From Nodularia spumigena CCY9414 (GTDB lineage Bacteria; Cyanobacteriota; Cyanobacteriia; Cyanobacteriales; Nostocaceae), in NCBI RefSeq assembly GCF_000340565.2, contig NZ_CP007203.1, forward strand, positions 373,870-437,869: a stretch of DNA of 64,000 nucleotides. The letters are read 5' to 3'. Positions within the stretch are counted from its first letter, which is position 1. Each line of letters starts with the position of its first letter. The notes beneath the pieces were generated by a model. The model was not told where the DNA came from. It saw only the letters and a program-made list of their open reading frames with translations, and searched no databases. Made by a program: the position numbers and the translations under genes. Positions 1-9,338 of this stretch are shown piece by piece.

Positions 1-98
1 AAACCCGGATCTCAAAGTAACTCCGATTTGTGTGTAAACGGTGGACTTACTAAGGAGAGGGATGTCCGGTAGGACAGGGTGAGGTTTTAACTTTTGGG
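1..98. other. unassigned left edge
   Basis: No convincing reading frame or family match was recognised in these bases. The segment has a purine-rich stretch ending in GAGG about 15 bases before a TTG codon, which could act as a distant ribosome site for the permease that follows. It may be the tail of an upstream transporter gene or of a mobile element, and the edge of the window prevents a decision. Confidence 0.3.
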
Positions 99-128
99 TT
101 GTCGAATTTATTTGAACACTTTGAAAAT

Positions 129-1154
129 ATGTCTCGATCTAAAGCTTTACAATATTACATTGCTTCGCGGTTAGTTCTGGCTCCACTGCAATTGTTGACT
201 ATTATTACCATTGTATTTTTATTACTAAGAGCCACACCAGGAGATCCAGCAGATGCGATTCTGGGGGGACGTGCGCCGGAAGCAGCCAAAGAGGAGTTAC
301 GCCAACAATTAGGTTTAAATCTTCCCCTGTGGTTACAGTATTTGAATTATCTGGGAAACTTACTGCGCTTTGATTTGGGGACTTCTTTAACCAGTCGGGG
401 ACAGTCTGTTTGGGACATTATTGGGCAGTATTTCCCCGCTACGGTAGAGTTAGCAGTATCAAGTATGGCGATCGCGCTGATTGTCGGTATTATCGCGGGT
501 ACTGTTTCGGCTTCTCGTCCCGGTACTTATTTTGATATTGGGGGACGGTTATTTGGTATTATTACATACGCACTGCCGATGTTTTGGGCTGGAATGCTTT
601 TACAGTTAATTTTCTCTGTGCAATTGGGTTGGTTTCCTAATTCTAACCGTTTTCCGCCTAATCTTCCGGCTCCTACTGCGATCACTGGACTATATACCAT
701 TGATAGCTTACTGACGGTAAATTTCAGTCAGTTTTTTATATCTTTGCACCATTTAGCCCTGCCTAGTCTGACTCTAGGAATTTTGCTCAGTGGGATTTTT
801 GAGCGCATTGTGCGCGTAAATTTAAAGGAAACCCTCAAAGCAGATTACGTAGAAGCCGCTAGAGCCAGAGGAATTGCTGAAAATAAAATTTTAGTCTCCC
901 ATGCTTTGAAAAATGCCTTAATTCCAGTTATCACAGTCTTAGGATTAACTTTTGCATCTCTGCTGGGTGGGGCGATTTTAACGGAAGTCACATTTTCTTG
1001 GCCTGGTTTAGCAAATCGCCTATATCAAGCCATTTCTGATCGTGATTATCCTACTGTCCAAGGAGTATTAGTATTTTTTGGGGCAATCGTTGTCACCGCC
1101 AGCATTTTAATTGATATACTCAATGCTTATGTAGATCCACGTATTCGCTATTAA
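129..1154 (+). CDS. ABC transporter permease, oligopeptide/dipeptide (DppB/OppB) type
   Basis: Inner-membrane permease of an ABC importer of the peptide/nickel family, which would work with a periplasmic binding protein, a second permease and ATPases not present here. The protein has an N-terminal transmembrane helix followed by the conserved segment LLRATPGDPA, then several more hydrophobic helices. The cytoplasmic EAA loop (EAARARG, then a conserved HALKNALIP) contacts the ATPase. It ends in the family-typical YVDPRIRY. ATG at 129 is preferred because the family usually begins close to MSRS; an in-frame TTG at 99 would add ten residues. The gene is alone on its strand, so the substrate cannot be deduced. 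Confidence 0.88.
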   Translation: MSRSKALQYYIASRLVLAPLQLLTIITIVFLLLRATPGDPADAILGGRAPEAAKEELRQQLGLNLPLWLQYLNYLGNLLRFDLGTSLTSRGQSVWDIIGQYFPATVELAVSSMAIALIVGIIAGTVSASRPGTYFDIGGRLFGIITYALPMFWAGMLLQLIFSVQLGWFPNSNRFPPNLPAPTAITGLYTIDSLLTVNFSQFFISLHHLALPSLTLGILLSGIFERIVRVNLKETLKADYVEAARARGIAENKILVSHALKNALIPVITVLGLTFASLLGGAILTEVTFSWPGLANRLYQAISDRDYPTVQGVLVFFGAIVVTASILIDILNAYVDPRIRY

Positions 1155-1256
1155 TTGTCACCACAGATGTAAAGACCAATCAAGTGTAGGGTGTGTTGTC
1201 CCACCACGCCGCGCACCGTTAAAACTTCGGCTGCGCGCAGTGTTTTAACAATTCTA

Positions 1257-1287
1257 GGTGGGTTACGCTGTCGCTAACCCACCCTAC
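1257..1287. repeat. 31-bp palindromic repeat, copy 1
   Basis: A 31-base sequence with an inner inverted repeat (GTGGGTTA, 9-base loop, TAACCCAC). An exact copy in the opposite orientation lies at 9162-9192. It belongs to the class of hairpin-forming intergenic repeats typical of Nostocales. Confidence 0.8.
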
Positions 1288-1314
1288 GGTTAATTTCTAT
1301 TTCTTGATATATAG

Positions 1315-1611
1315 TCCGGTAACACCTCAAGTAAGTAATGAACGGGGTGGAGTGCAGACCACGAATGTAACCGAAGCTGCCAGCCTACAGAACGGGGTAC
1401 GCCACAAGGCGGGGTGATTTCACCCGTTTTATCCAATATCGGCTTGCATGGCTTAGAAAATTATATTAAAGCCCTCAATCCAAAACTTGGTGTGGTGCGT
1501 TACGCCGATGATTTCATCGTCACGGCTAGAGACATTGGTACACCCGCCCCTACCGTAGTCGATAGCTTGCGTGGCGAAGCCATATGTAGCCCACACCACA
1601 AAATGGGATAA
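1315..1611 (+). pseudogene. degraded group II intron with reverse transcriptase fragment
   Basis: Only the centre of a group II intron-encoded reverse transcriptase survives. It has the RT motif RGTPQGGVISPVLSN (from about 1393) and, some 25 codons on, the catalytic box RYADDF (about 1500). Upstream, where the rest of the RT fingers should be encoded, the sequence instead resembles intron RNA (about 1315-1380), so the element has an internal deletion. Homology stops shortly after VTARD, where repeat-like DNA takes over until a stop. No maturase or endonuclease part and no recognisable domain V are present. It is a dead remnant, and the exact boundaries are approximate. Confidence 0.75.
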
Positions 1612-1703
1612 CAATACCTTAGCCAAAATAAGAGCCTTGATAATTTTTGGCAAAAACGGCAAAAACAAGCATACATAAGCGTTTCGAGAAAAAGGTTGTT
1701 TAG

Positions 1704-1877
1704 AATCTAAAACCCTTATCCTACCGTCAATACATTAAAAAACCCTTGTGGGAAACCTTCAAGGAATTTTTAGGACTGATTGTTTTTGCCAAGCCTAGCA
1801 AGAAACGGGAGTTCATGGTTGAAGCATTATCATCTCACCCTCGTAATTTGGCTAAGGTATTGCTGGTGTTATCCTAA
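1704..1877 (+). pseudogene. C-terminal gene remnant, family not recognised
   Basis: An open stretch of 57 codons follows an in-frame TAG and ends at TAA 1875-1877. It encodes a basic, hydrophobic C-terminus containing KKPLWETFKEFL and KPSKKREFMVEAL. It has no start codon of its own and lies directly downstream of the intron remnant, so it is probably the 3' end of a gene destroyed by insertion or deletion. Its stop overlaps the stop of the convergent DUF4168-type gene. The parent family could not be named. Confidence 0.4.
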
Positions 1878-2398
1878 TTGTTCTGCATCAGCTGCTGTAC
1901 CTGCTGTTGCAAAGTCGGGTCTTCCTGAATGGCGACCAATATCTCATTGAAGCGGTTTGGTTCTAAACCCCCAGCCCGCACTGCTTCCTCCTGTTGGTCC
2001 AGTGTTTCCTCTTGGATTGACTGGATTTCAGGGGCTACTTGGTTAAAAGACTGTTGCTCCTCTGGAGTTGCTGGTGAAGATGGTATAGCTCCAGGGGACT
2101 GCTGTGCTTCGGAAAGCTCTTGAAATCGCTCTACGCTGAGGCCTGATTGCTCAATAGCTTGTACAGCTCTGTGTTGAGATGTTTGACCAATTTCTTGCAA
2201 CGTTGGGAGAAGGTTGGCAAATTGTTGCAGTTCTTCCTGGCTCACAGTCGTTTGTACTTGGGAGATTTGAAGTGGTTTTTGTAGCGCTTGAGACGCTTGA
2301 GTTTGAGGTTTTGATTCTGGAACTTGTGCTAAAGCAGAAAGATTACCTGCAAGCAAAATAACGAAAATAGAGCTACCTTTCAAAAGTTGCTTTAACAT
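1874..2398 (-). CDS. secreted DUF4168-type protein
   Basis: 174 residues with a Sec signal peptide (hydrophobic stretch about residues 8-23, cleavage plausible after ALA). The mature protein is Gln/Glu-rich and helical. It holds two related halves, each with a block of the type AVQAIEQSGLSVERFQEL and EAVRAGGLEPNRFNEI. This resembles DUF4168, a small exported helical domain of unknown function common in cyanobacteria. The likely location is periplasm or outer surface. It stands alone between the intron remnant and the cta cluster. Function unknown. Confidence 0.7.
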   Translation of the reverse strand: MLKQLLKGSSIFVILLAGNLSALAQVPESKPQTQASQALQKPLQISQVQTTVSQEELQQFANLLPTLQEIGQTSQHRAVQAIEQSGLSVERFQELSEAQQSPGAIPSSPATPEEQQSFNQVAPEIQSIQEETLDQQEEAVRAGGLEPNRFNEILVAIQEDPTLQQQVQQLMQNN

Positions 2399-2758
2399 AC
2401 TGACTGACTTCCTCCGTAGAAATTACTTACCTTGCTAACGCAAGGGAACGTTTTCAAGAAATCAAGCTTGTTGGGTTTTTCTTCCCAGATGTATTGAGCA
2501 ATTGATGTGATAGCAAATACAAGGTATTACTGATGTATTAACAGCTTTGTGTACATCATTAACATCAGTTCCCGCCTAGCTTAATACAACTTTATCGATT
2601 TCTGCAAGATGACAGAGAAAGGTCTTTTTTGGGGATTTATAGCAAAGTGCTTTTTTTCCTGAGTAAGCTGTTCTATATTTAACTTGCATAACATGGGCGT
2701 GCAAGTTGCCCACCTACAAGAGTTGAATCTAAATAATTTAAATAATTTAAAATTCATC
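2399..2758. other. intergenic region upstream of the DUF4168-type gene
   Basis: About 360 bases without a convincing gene between the convergent end of ctaE and the start of the DUF4168-type gene. AT-rich, and should hold the promoter of the latter. A direct repeat AATAATTTAAATAATTTAA lies near 2732-2750. Confidence 0.5.
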
Positions 2759-2781
2759 AAAAAAGCCCCCGGATGAGGGCT
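2759..2781 (-). terminator. intrinsic terminator of ctaCDE
   Basis: Read on the minus strand, AGCCCTC and GGGGGCT form a stem around a 4-base loop, followed directly by a run of six T. It sits about 45 bases beyond the ctaE stop, the expected place for the end of the oxidase operon. Confidence 0.75.
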
Positions 2782-2823
2782 GGTCTAGTTATTCGCGTGG
2801 AGTGAACAACTAATAATTAATAC

Positions 2824-3444
2824 TCAAAGTAAATACAGTAATCCGAACAAAATAATCCAAATTACGTCCACAAAGTGCCAATAGATTTCCGCCGCCTCAA
2901 TACCGAAGTGCTTTTCGTTACTGTAGTGACCGGGGACACGCGATCGCCACAAAACAGCCACAATAGCCAAAACACCGATAGTAACGTGCAGACCGTGGAA
3001 GCCAGTTAACACATAAAATGAACTAGCAAACAAATTGGTAGTCAGACCAAATTCCAGGTGAGCATATTCATAAACCTGACCCACCAAGAAAGTAGCACCC
3101 ATCAACGCCGTAATTGTCAACCAAATCTGCATACCCTTGGTATCATTTTTTTTGATAGCGGTATCAGCATTGTGCATCACAAAACTACTAGCAATCAGAT
3201 TGATAGTATTGACTCCGGGTAGCAATAGTTCTAATTCTGGCGTGCCTTCTGGAGGCCATGCAGGTAAGGTAGCACGGAAAGCTAAATAAGCTCCGAACAT
3301 CCCCAGAAAAATCATTCCTTCAGCGATGAGAAACACCACTAGCCCAAACAGACGATGGTCTGGATGTTCTTCGTGATGAGCATCCGTTGCTGTGTGGTGA
3401 TGATTCAGTTCAGTTTTCGCTGGGTCAATTATTTGACTTTGCAT
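2824..3444 (-). CDS. ctaE: cytochrome c oxidase subunit III
   Basis: 206-residue subunit III of the aa3-type terminal oxidase. It is an integral membrane protein with about five transmembrane helices (starting at LFGLVVFLIAEGMIFLG) and a His-rich cytoplasmic N-terminus (residues 15-29). The conserved TGFHGLHVTIG and YWHFVDVIWI segments near the C-terminus are diagnostic. It is the last gene of ctaC-ctaD-ctaE, 115 bases behind ctaD, and that gap is filled largely by 7-bp tandem repeats. An intrinsic terminator follows. It assembles with subunits I and II and probably stabilises the proton-pumping core. Confidence 0.95.
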   Translation of the reverse strand: MQSQIIDPAKTELNHHHTATDAHHEEHPDHRLFGLVVFLIAEGMIFLGMFGAYLAFRATLPAWPPEGTPELELLLPGVNTINLIASSFVMHNADTAIKKNDTKGMQIWLTITALMGATFLVGQVYEYAHLEFGLTTNLFASSFYVLTGFHGLHVTIGVLAIVAVLWRSRVPGHYSNEKHFGIEAAEIYWHFVDVIWIILFGLLYLL

Positions 3445-3469
3445 GAATCTTTAAAAATGTAAAGTAATG

Positions 3470-3518
3470 GGGAATTGGGAATTGGGAATTGGGAATTGGG
3501 AATTGGGAATTGGGAATT
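3470..3518. repeat. tandem repeat GGGAATT x7
   Basis: Seven exact tandem copies of a 7-bp unit in the ctaD-ctaE spacer. This is a short tandemly repeated repetitive (STRR) array of the heptamer type known in filamentous cyanobacteria. Confidence 0.95.
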
Positions 3519-3530
3519 TTATTCTCCCCT

Positions 3531-3558
3531 ACTCCCTACTCCCTACTCCCTACTCCCT
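3531..3558. repeat. tandem repeat ACTCCCT x4
   Basis: Four exact copies of a second 7-bp unit just before the ctaD stop codon, only 12 bases from the GGGAATT array. With it, nearly the whole ctaD-ctaE spacer is repeat. Confidence 0.95.
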
Positions 3559-3559
3559 C

Positions 3560-5254
3560 TTAAACGCCAGACTCAATAGTTGGGTATGGTTCACCAGGTT
3601 CGATATTTAACACCGCCTGAATATCTACTTTTTTGTCACTTACGCCATAGTCGTAAGGGCCGGTAGCTAATACCGGAAGCTGCTCAAAATTCTCAATGGC
3701 TGGTGGTGAAGTAGTCATCCATTCTAGGGTGAGTCCCCGCCAAGGATTATCACCAGCTTTTTCGCCATACCACCAACTCCAAACAGCATTGATGATAAAG
3801 GGTAATGTCGAAATCGCTAGAATATATGAGCCGTATGTACAGATTTCATTCAATGAAGTGAATTTGGGGTCATACTGAGCAATTCGGCGGTTCATCCCCA
3901 TCAGACCTAGCTTGTGCATGGGTAAGAAGGTCATATTCAGACCGATAATGGTTAAAACAGCATGAACTTTGCCCCAAAATTCGTTCATCATTCGTCCCGT
4001 CATTTTCGGGAACCAGTGGTAAATAGCGGCAAAAATCCCTAAGACGCTACCACCAAAAAGGACATAGTGCAGGTGGGCTACTACAAAGTATGTATCATGA
4101 ACGTGAATATCAAAGGGGACTGCGGCTAACATTACACCACTGATCCCGCCAATTACGAAGGTTCCCAAAAAGCCCATAGCAAAGATCATCGGACTATTGA
4201 GGCTGATTTTGCCACCCCAGATAGTTGCTAACCAACCAAAAATTTTAATTCCTGTGGGTACAGCAATGATCATGGTGGTGATCATAAAAAACATTCGTAA
4301 CCAACCGGGGACACCACTGGTAAACATATGGTGCGCCCAGACAATTAGCCCTAAGAAACTGATAGCCAGGGAAGAATAGGCGATCGCCTTATAGCCAAAA
4401 ATCGGCTTACGGGCATGAACTGGCAAAATTTCCGAAATCGCCCCAAAGAAAGGCAAAATCATGATATAGACCGCCGGGTGAGAATAAAACCAGAACATAT
4501 GCTGGTAAACCACCGGATCACCCCCGCCGGTGGGATTAAAAAATGTTGTTCCTGCTAACAAGTCAAAGCCCAACAGAATCAGCGCCCCTGCTAAAACTGG
4601 TGTAGATAGCAACACCAAAGCCGAAGTTGCCAACATCGACCAGCAAAACAAAGGCATTTGATGAACGCCCATACTGGGGACACGCATTTTGAGAATAGTA
4701 ACTATAAAGTTAATCGCTCCCAAAATCGACGATGTACCTAACAGCAGGACACTCATAATCCAAATTCCCTCACCCACTTGACCTGTCACCAAGCTCAAGG
4801 GAGGGTAGGAAGTCCAACCAGCATCAGGCGCATCACCCAGAGCTAAACTAGCGATGAGCAAAATCCCGGCTGGGGGAATCATCCAAAAAGCTACAGCATT
4901 CAAGCGAGGAAATGCCATATCTCTCGCCCCAATCATCAGGGGAATCAGATAGTTAGCAAATCCAGCACCTGCTGGCACAATCCACAAAAAAATCATGATT
5001 GTGGCGTGCAGTGTGAATAGACTGTTATAAATTTCTGGGCTAACAAAATCTACTTCCGGGGTGCGTAGTTCTGTCCGCACCAAGTCAGCCATTACGCCGC
5101 CAATACAGTAGAAAACAAAGGAAGTCACTAGGTATTGAATTCCAATCACCTTATGGTCGGTGCTGAAACCAAAGAAGTCTCGCCAATGTCTTTCTTCTGC
5201 TTCTTCTATATGAGGCGGGATATTGGCAGTTTTTTCTAACTGAGTTTGTGTCAT
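3560..5254 (-). CDS. ctaD: cytochrome c oxidase subunit I
   Basis: 564-residue catalytic subunit of the aa3-type oxidase, which reduces O2 to water and pumps protons. About twelve transmembrane helices. Visible ligands and active-site motifs are [11 protein letters not shown] (low-spin heme His), [13 protein letters not shown] (CuB His and the cross-linked Tyr), AHHMFTSG (two CuB His) and [17 protein letters not shown] (heme a3 and a His ligands). Length and motifs are complete. It lies between ctaC (44-base gap of AGTTATC-type repeats) and ctaE. Heme A is supplied by the divergent ctaA/ctaB pair. Confidence 0.97.
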   Translation of the reverse strand: MTQTQLEKTANIPPHIEEAEERHWRDFFGFSTDHKVIGIQYLVTSFVFYCIGGVMADLVRTELRTPEVDFVSPEIYNSLFTLHATIMIFLWIVPAGAGFANYLIPLMIGARDMAFPRLNAVAFWMIPPAGILLIASLALGDAPDAGWTSYPPLSLVTGQVGEGIWIMSVLLLGTSSILGAINFIVTILKMRVPSMGVHQMPLFCWSMLATSALVLLSTPVLAGALILLGFDLLAGTTFFNPTGGGDPVVYQHMFWFYSHPAVYIMILPFFGAISEILPVHARKPIFGYKAIAYSSLAISFLGLIVWAHHMFTSGVPGWLRMFFMITTMIIAVPTGIKIFGWLATIWGGKISLNSPMIFAMGFLGTFVIGGISGVMLAAVPFDIHVHDTYFVVAHLHYVLFGGSVLGIFAAIYHWFPKMTGRMMNEFWGKVHAVLTIIGLNMTFLPMHKLGLMGMNRRIAQYDPKFTSLNEICTYGSYILAISTLPFIINAVWSWWYGEKAGDNPWRGLTLEWMTTSPPAIENFEQLPVLATGPYDYGVSDKKVDIQAVLNIEPGEPYPTIESGV

Positions 5255-5263
5255 AAGTTAATT

Positions 5264-5291
5264 AGTTATCAGTTAACAGTTAACAGTTATC
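5264..5291. repeat. tandem repeat AGTTATC/AGTTAAC x4
   Basis: Four 7-bp units (AGTTATC, AGTTAAC, AGTTAAC, AGTTATC) fill the ctaC-ctaD spacer. The same unit recurs at 52803 and 61115. Confidence 0.9.
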
Positions 5292-5298
5292 AGCCTGT

Positions 5299-6396
5299 TC
5301 ACTGATGATGATGAGCATTGTGGACTTGATTGATTATTTCTGGTTGAATCCCCATGTCCTTAGTGTAAGGAGTCAGAAATTCATCTGCGGATAAATTCGC
5401 AGAATTAACAGCAACAGCTTGATTGAGAGTTTCGCTACTCGCAATTAATTGTTCTGTCATCCAAGCATCATAAGCTTCTTGGCTTTCTACCACTATTTGG
5501 CTTCTCATCGCTCCGTGGTAAGGGCCACAAAGTTCAGCACAAATGAGGTCGTAAGTACCAGCTAATCTGGGTGTGAACCGAATTTCGCTTTGTCTACCGG
5601 GGATAGCATCTTGTTTCAAGCGGAACTCTGGAACCCAGAAAGCATGGATGACATCATTAGCTGTCATGTTAATTTGGACTTCCCGACCAACGGGAACGTG
5701 CATCTCACCTGTAGTGATACCTGTATCAGGATATGTGAAAAGCCACGCGTATTGTAGACCAGTGATATTAACGCGCAATTCTGGTGGTAAACCTGCTCGT
5801 TCTGGACTACCCCCAATTGTGGGAGCCACACTACCTACCCCAGGCGCATTTCGTTTTTGGGGAATTTGGTCAGCATTGCGGACTGCTGCGGTTGCTGGGT
5901 CTTCCATGGCCTCATCAGACTTTTCCTGATTCAGGTTGGAGCCTGTGCTGGGTGGGGTATCGCTTAAAGTTGCGGCAAGAGCTGTTCCCCCCATTGTCAT
6001 GGATTCCTGAGTAATCGGTGCTTCGTGAACAGAGTGAGGATCAAAGCCACCGATGTCGTTGTACACTTCAAAGCTATAAACTGAAATACCGAGAACGATA
6101 ATTGCTGGGATCGCCGTCCAGAGGATTTCTAAAGGCACGTTGCCCTCAATTGGCGGTCCATCTTCGTTATCACCTGCCCGCCGACGATATTTAATTGCAG
6201 AGTAAATCAAAATACCTTCGACAAGTAAGAATATACCTGTGGAAACGATCATCATTGTGTTAAACAGACCATCCACTAGAAAGGCTTCGTCTGTGGCGGC
6301 TACTGGCAACAGACCGTGATTTTGACCATACCAAAGGCTTAATAGCGTTAGGACGACACCAATTATTAATGTCCAGATGGAACTTGGAATGTTCAC
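5299..6396 (-). CDS. ctaC: cytochrome c oxidase subunit II
   Basis: 365-residue subunit II carrying the CuA site that accepts electrons from cytochrome c or plastocyanin. Hydrophobic helices lie near residues 8-25, 45-67 and 92-110, followed by a C-terminal cupredoxin domain. The CuA ligands are in CAELCGPYHGAM, with the upstream His in VIHAFWVPEF. Between the last helix and the cupredoxin fold is a roughly 75-residue low-complexity insert rich in Ser, Thr, Asn and Pro, longer than in proteobacterial homologues. The tail ends in NAHHHQ. First gene of the ctaCDE operon. Confidence 0.95.
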   Translation of the reverse strand: MNIPSSIWTLIIGVVLTLLSLWYGQNHGLLPVAATDEAFLVDGLFNTMMIVSTGIFLLVEGILIYSAIKYRRRAGDNEDGPPIEGNVPLEILWTAIPAIIVLGISVYSFEVYNDIGGFDPHSVHEAPITQESMTMGGTALAATLSDTPPSTGSNLNQEKSDEAMEDPATAAVRNADQIPQKRNAPGVGSVAPTIGGSPERAGLPPELRVNITGLQYAWLFTYPDTGITTGEMHVPVGREVQINMTANDVIHAFWVPEFRLKQDAIPGRQSEIRFTPRLAGTYDLICAELCGPYHGAMRSQIVVESQEAYDAWMTEQLIASSETLNQAVAVNSANLSADEFLTPYTKDMGIQPEIINQVHNAHHHQ

Positions 6397-6811
6397 GGTT
6401 TACTTAAATGAATTTACTACGTTATCTCTATGCTACTCACTTACTAAGGTAGTGCAGGCAATAAAATCTGGAGTCTCATGGTTTTAAGATTTTATTAATT
6501 TTTCGGGCTAAGTTACTAATTTTGGGTACAAGAGATTTATTCGATACTGCCAAGACTAAAAATAAATCAGTAAAAATCTGTGAAAAAATTTAAGAAAGAA
6601 TTTAGATTAGCAAAGTTAATGATTAATTATCAATTGCTATCTCGTTAAAAAATACCTAAAGCTCCGGCTAAAAGTAGCTGGAGTGATCCAAAGTATAAGT
6701 GCAAGCCAATCTTTTAAACTCTAGCTCATACGTTAGGGTGTAGATGGGTCGTTACTAAAAATTGAAAATTTTAAGAGAGTTACCACCAAGAACGGGTGGA
6801 AGGTACTGTTC
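6397..6811. promoter_or_regulatory. divergent ctaC / ctaA regulatory region
   Basis: 415 AT-rich bases separate the oxidase structural genes from the heme A synthase gene, transcribed in opposite directions, so promoters for both must lie here. An imperfect hairpin (CTCCGGCTA, loop, TAGCTGGAG) occupies about 6662-6683. No further operator is claimed. Confidence 0.5.
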
Positions 6812-7795
6812 ATGAATGAATTTGTCCTAGAACAACAAAATGAAGCGGCAACTGAGCAGCGAAAGCCCAAGGAACTGATTCGTCGCTTGGTGTGGAAAAT
6901 GTGCATAGCCACCTTGATTTTGATGGCCATAGGCAGTGCCACCCGTGTGATGAATGCTGGGCTTGCTTGTCCGGACTGGCCATTATGCTACGGGGAACTG
7001 GTACCAGCCAAACAAATGAATCTTCAAGTTTTTTTGGAGTGGTTTCATAGATTGGATGCAGGGTTAATTGGTTTAAGCGCGATCGCCCTTGCTGGTTTAT
7101 CCTGGTGGCATCGGCGTTTTTTACCCACTTGGCTACCTTGGGCATCCACATTTGCCCTGTTTTTAATTGTCTTCCAAGGTATTTTGGGAGGACTCACTGT
7201 CACCCAACTGTTGCGGTTTGATATTGTTACCGCCCATTTGGGAACGGCGCTGTTGTTTTTCACTACCCTACTGATTGTCGGCATAGCCCTCACTCCCTAT
7301 CAAGGAACTGGCACTGTTGGTAAGTTACCTTGGTTGGGTTTAAGTGCCGTTATTTTTGTTTACTTGCAAAGTATACTCGGTGCTTTGGTAGGGTCTCGCT
7401 GGGCATTACACCAATGCTTTGGTGATTCTCAGCTTTGTAATGTGATGTATAGCCATATTTTTGGCTTGGTACCGCCAACTGTAGCGACTTTGGCAGTGGT
7501 ATTCATCTCCCGCCGGACACCAGCACTGCATCCAACTTTGCGGCGGCTAGCAAATATTGCAGGTGGGTTATTGCTGTTACAACTAGTCTTGGGAGTTGCC
7601 ACTTTCCGGTTACATCTCCAAGTTGAGGTTTTGACAGTTTCTCACCAAACTGTGGGGGCGGTTTTGTTGGGTACTTTAGTAGCTTTTACAGTTCTAGCAT
7701 TGCGTGACTGGGCTATGTCCCGTGAAATCAACGCTTTTCCTGTTGGTTCCACAGCAACTGTTATCAGTACACAAGCAAATGGATCGAATGCCTAA
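6812..7795 (+). CDS. ctaA: heme A synthase (CtaA/Cox15)
   Basis: 327-residue integral membrane enzyme that oxidises the C8 methyl group of heme O to give heme A for the oxidase. About eight transmembrane helices in two related halves. The paired His signatures are present: FHRLDAG (about residue 78), TAHLGTALLF, HQCF/YSHIFGL and SHQTVGAVLLG. The cysteines in GLACPDWPLCYGE form the conserved loop pair. ATG at 6812 is followed by a 30-residue hydrophilic cytoplasmic stretch. It is divergent from ctaC, and ctaB follows 371 bases later. Confidence 0.95.
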   Translation: MNEFVLEQQNEAATEQRKPKELIRRLVWKMCIATLILMAIGSATRVMNAGLACPDWPLCYGELVPAKQMNLQVFLEWFHRLDAGLIGLSAIALAGLSWWHRRFLPTWLPWASTFALFLIVFQGILGGLTVTQLLRFDIVTAHLGTALLFFTTLLIVGIALTPYQGTGTVGKLPWLGLSAVIFVYLQSILGALVGSRWALHQCFGDSQLCNVMYSHIFGLVPPTVATLAVVFISRRTPALHPTLRRLANIAGGLLLLQLVLGVATFRLHLQVEVLTVSHQTVGAVLLGTLVAFTVLALRDWAMSREINAFPVGSTATVISTQANGSNA

Positions 7796-8166
7796 CTTAA
7801 TTCAGGTTCGTTTTTCTATTGCTGTAATCAAGATGATTACTGATGAGTAATGGCAATTAGCTATTAGTTATTTAGTGATGAAACGAACTTGACATCACAT
7901 CTAGCAACAACCCCAAACAACTAGAAGTGGTAAAACCATAAAAACCAAAACCGCCTGCGCCCCTAAGAGAAGTCTCGACTTTCTGAGCCAGTCTGAGCCA
8001 GGGGATATGGGGGATCGGGGGGAGATTAGGGAGCAAATCTTCCTGATCTTCTCCATTCTCCTCATTTCCCTCATCTTCCCTTAGTCTCAGTAACTATTTT
8101 TAATGTCAACTCAGTATGAGCAGGGGCTGCATAAAAGTTGTTGAAAAATAAGGAACAAGAGCCAAA
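7796..8166. other. ctaA-ctaB intergenic region
   Basis: About 370 bases without a gene. It contains a purine-rich tract (about 8000-8035) followed by a pyrimidine-rich one (8040-8085) and a short direct repeat (TCTGAGCCAG twice, about 7982-8001). ctaB may therefore be separately expressed, or translated from a long leader. Confidence 0.4.
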
Positions 8167-9120
8167 ATGATTGAGACTAATGTCTCTCGCCACCACCAAA
8201 CACTTCTCCAAGTTATCCAAAGCTACTATCAACTAACAAAGCCCCGGATTATCCCGTTGCTGTTGATTACCACGGCTGGAAGTATGTGGATTGCTGCACA
8301 GGGACAAGTAGATCCATTGTTGCTGCTAGTAACTCTTACTGGTGGCACTTTGGCTGCTGCTAGCGCCCAGACAATTAACTGTATCTATGATCGGGATATT
8401 GACTATGATATGGAACGGACGCGTCATCGTCCTATCCCTTCGGGTAAGGTGCAGCCTCGTGATGCGCTAATTTTTGCGATCGCTCTAGCAGTTATGTCTT
8501 TTACACTACTAGCAGTATTCGCAAATTTACTGGCTGCTTGCCTAGCATTCTCCGGCATTGTCTTTTATATTTTGATTTACACCCACTGGTTGAAACGCCA
8601 CAGCACTCAAAATATTGTCATTGGTGGAGCCGCAGGAGCCATTCCGGCCTTAGTGGGTTGGGCTGCTGTTACAGGGACTTTAAGCTGGGCAGCATGGTTA
8701 ATTTTTGCCATAGTTTTTCTCTGGACACCTCCCCATTTCTGGGCATTAGCGCTGATGATTCGGGATGATTACGCTAAAGTTGGCATCCCCATGTTACCTG
8801 TGGTTGAGGGTGATATAGCAACCGTCAAGCAGATTTGGTACTACACACTGGTGACAGTTGGTGCGACTATCTTACTAGTTTATCCCTTGCACGCCAGTGG
8901 ATTTGTCTATGGAGCGATCGCTGTGAGTCTGGGAGGATTATTTGTCCACAAATCTTGGCGTTTGTTACACAACCCAGAGGATCGCACTGTAGCCAGAGAG
9001 TTGTTTCTCTATTCCATCTCCTACATGATGCTGCTGTGCTTAGGTATGGTAATTGATAGCCTCCCCATTACCCATAATCTGATTAGTACGGTTATCAGCC
9101 AGCTGCATTTGATCAGCTAA
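8167..9120 (+). CDS. ctaB: protoheme IX farnesyltransferase (heme O synthase)
   Basis: 317-residue UbiA-family prenyltransferase that attaches a farnesyl group to heme B, giving heme O, the substrate of CtaA. The two Asp-rich motifs are intact: [15 protein letters not shown] (about residues 77-91) and a second one at [15 protein letters not shown]. About eight to nine transmembrane helices. It follows ctaA on the same strand, so the window holds the complete heme A route and the three core oxidase subunits. Confidence 0.96.
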   Translation: MIETNVSRHHQTLLQVIQSYYQLTKPRIIPLLLITTAGSMWIAAQGQVDPLLLLVTLTGGTLAAASAQTINCIYDRDIDYDMERTRHRPIPSGKVQPRDALIFAIALAVMSFTLLAVFANLLAACLAFSGIVFYILIYTHWLKRHSTQNIVIGGAAGAIPALVGWAAVTGTLSWAAWLIFAIVFLWTPPHFWALALMIRDDYAKVGIPMLPVVEGDIATVKQIWYYTLVTVGATILLVYPLHASGFVYGAIAVSLGGLFVHKSWRLLHNPEDRTVARELFLYSISYMMLLCLGMVIDSLPITHNLISTVISQLHLIS

Positions 9121-9161
9121 TTAGTCGGGTACAATTCCCAAAAATAAATCGCCCAAAAATC

Positions 9162-9192
9162 GTAGGGTGGGTTAGCGACAGCGTAACCCACC
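9162..9192. repeat. 31-bp palindromic repeat, copy 2
   Basis: Exact reverse complement of 1257-1287, located just downstream of ctaB. It can form a stem of eight base pairs. It might help end ctaB transcription, but it lacks the T-run of an intrinsic terminator. Confidence 0.8.
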
Positions 9193-9338
9193 ATTACCAA
9201 CTCTAGTGGGAAATAGTTAAATACATTTGAGCAACGTTTGTCTTCTGCCTCTATCTTCTCTGTCTGTGTCCTCTGCGCCTCTGCGGTTCGTTAATATTCA
9301 GTAACCCACCATCTCATCAATTCTGATGGAATATAGTT

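Noticed and set aside
3470-3558. Possible CRISPR array
   Set aside because: The repeats are contiguous 7-bp units with no spacers. No other array in the window has the repeat-spacer pattern and no cas gene was seen.
9240-9300. CTCTGCGCCTCTGCGG stretch as a regulatory element
   Set aside because: The same low-complexity motif recurs near 48305, 49475 and 59570, so it is a dispersed repeat rather than a site for ctaB.
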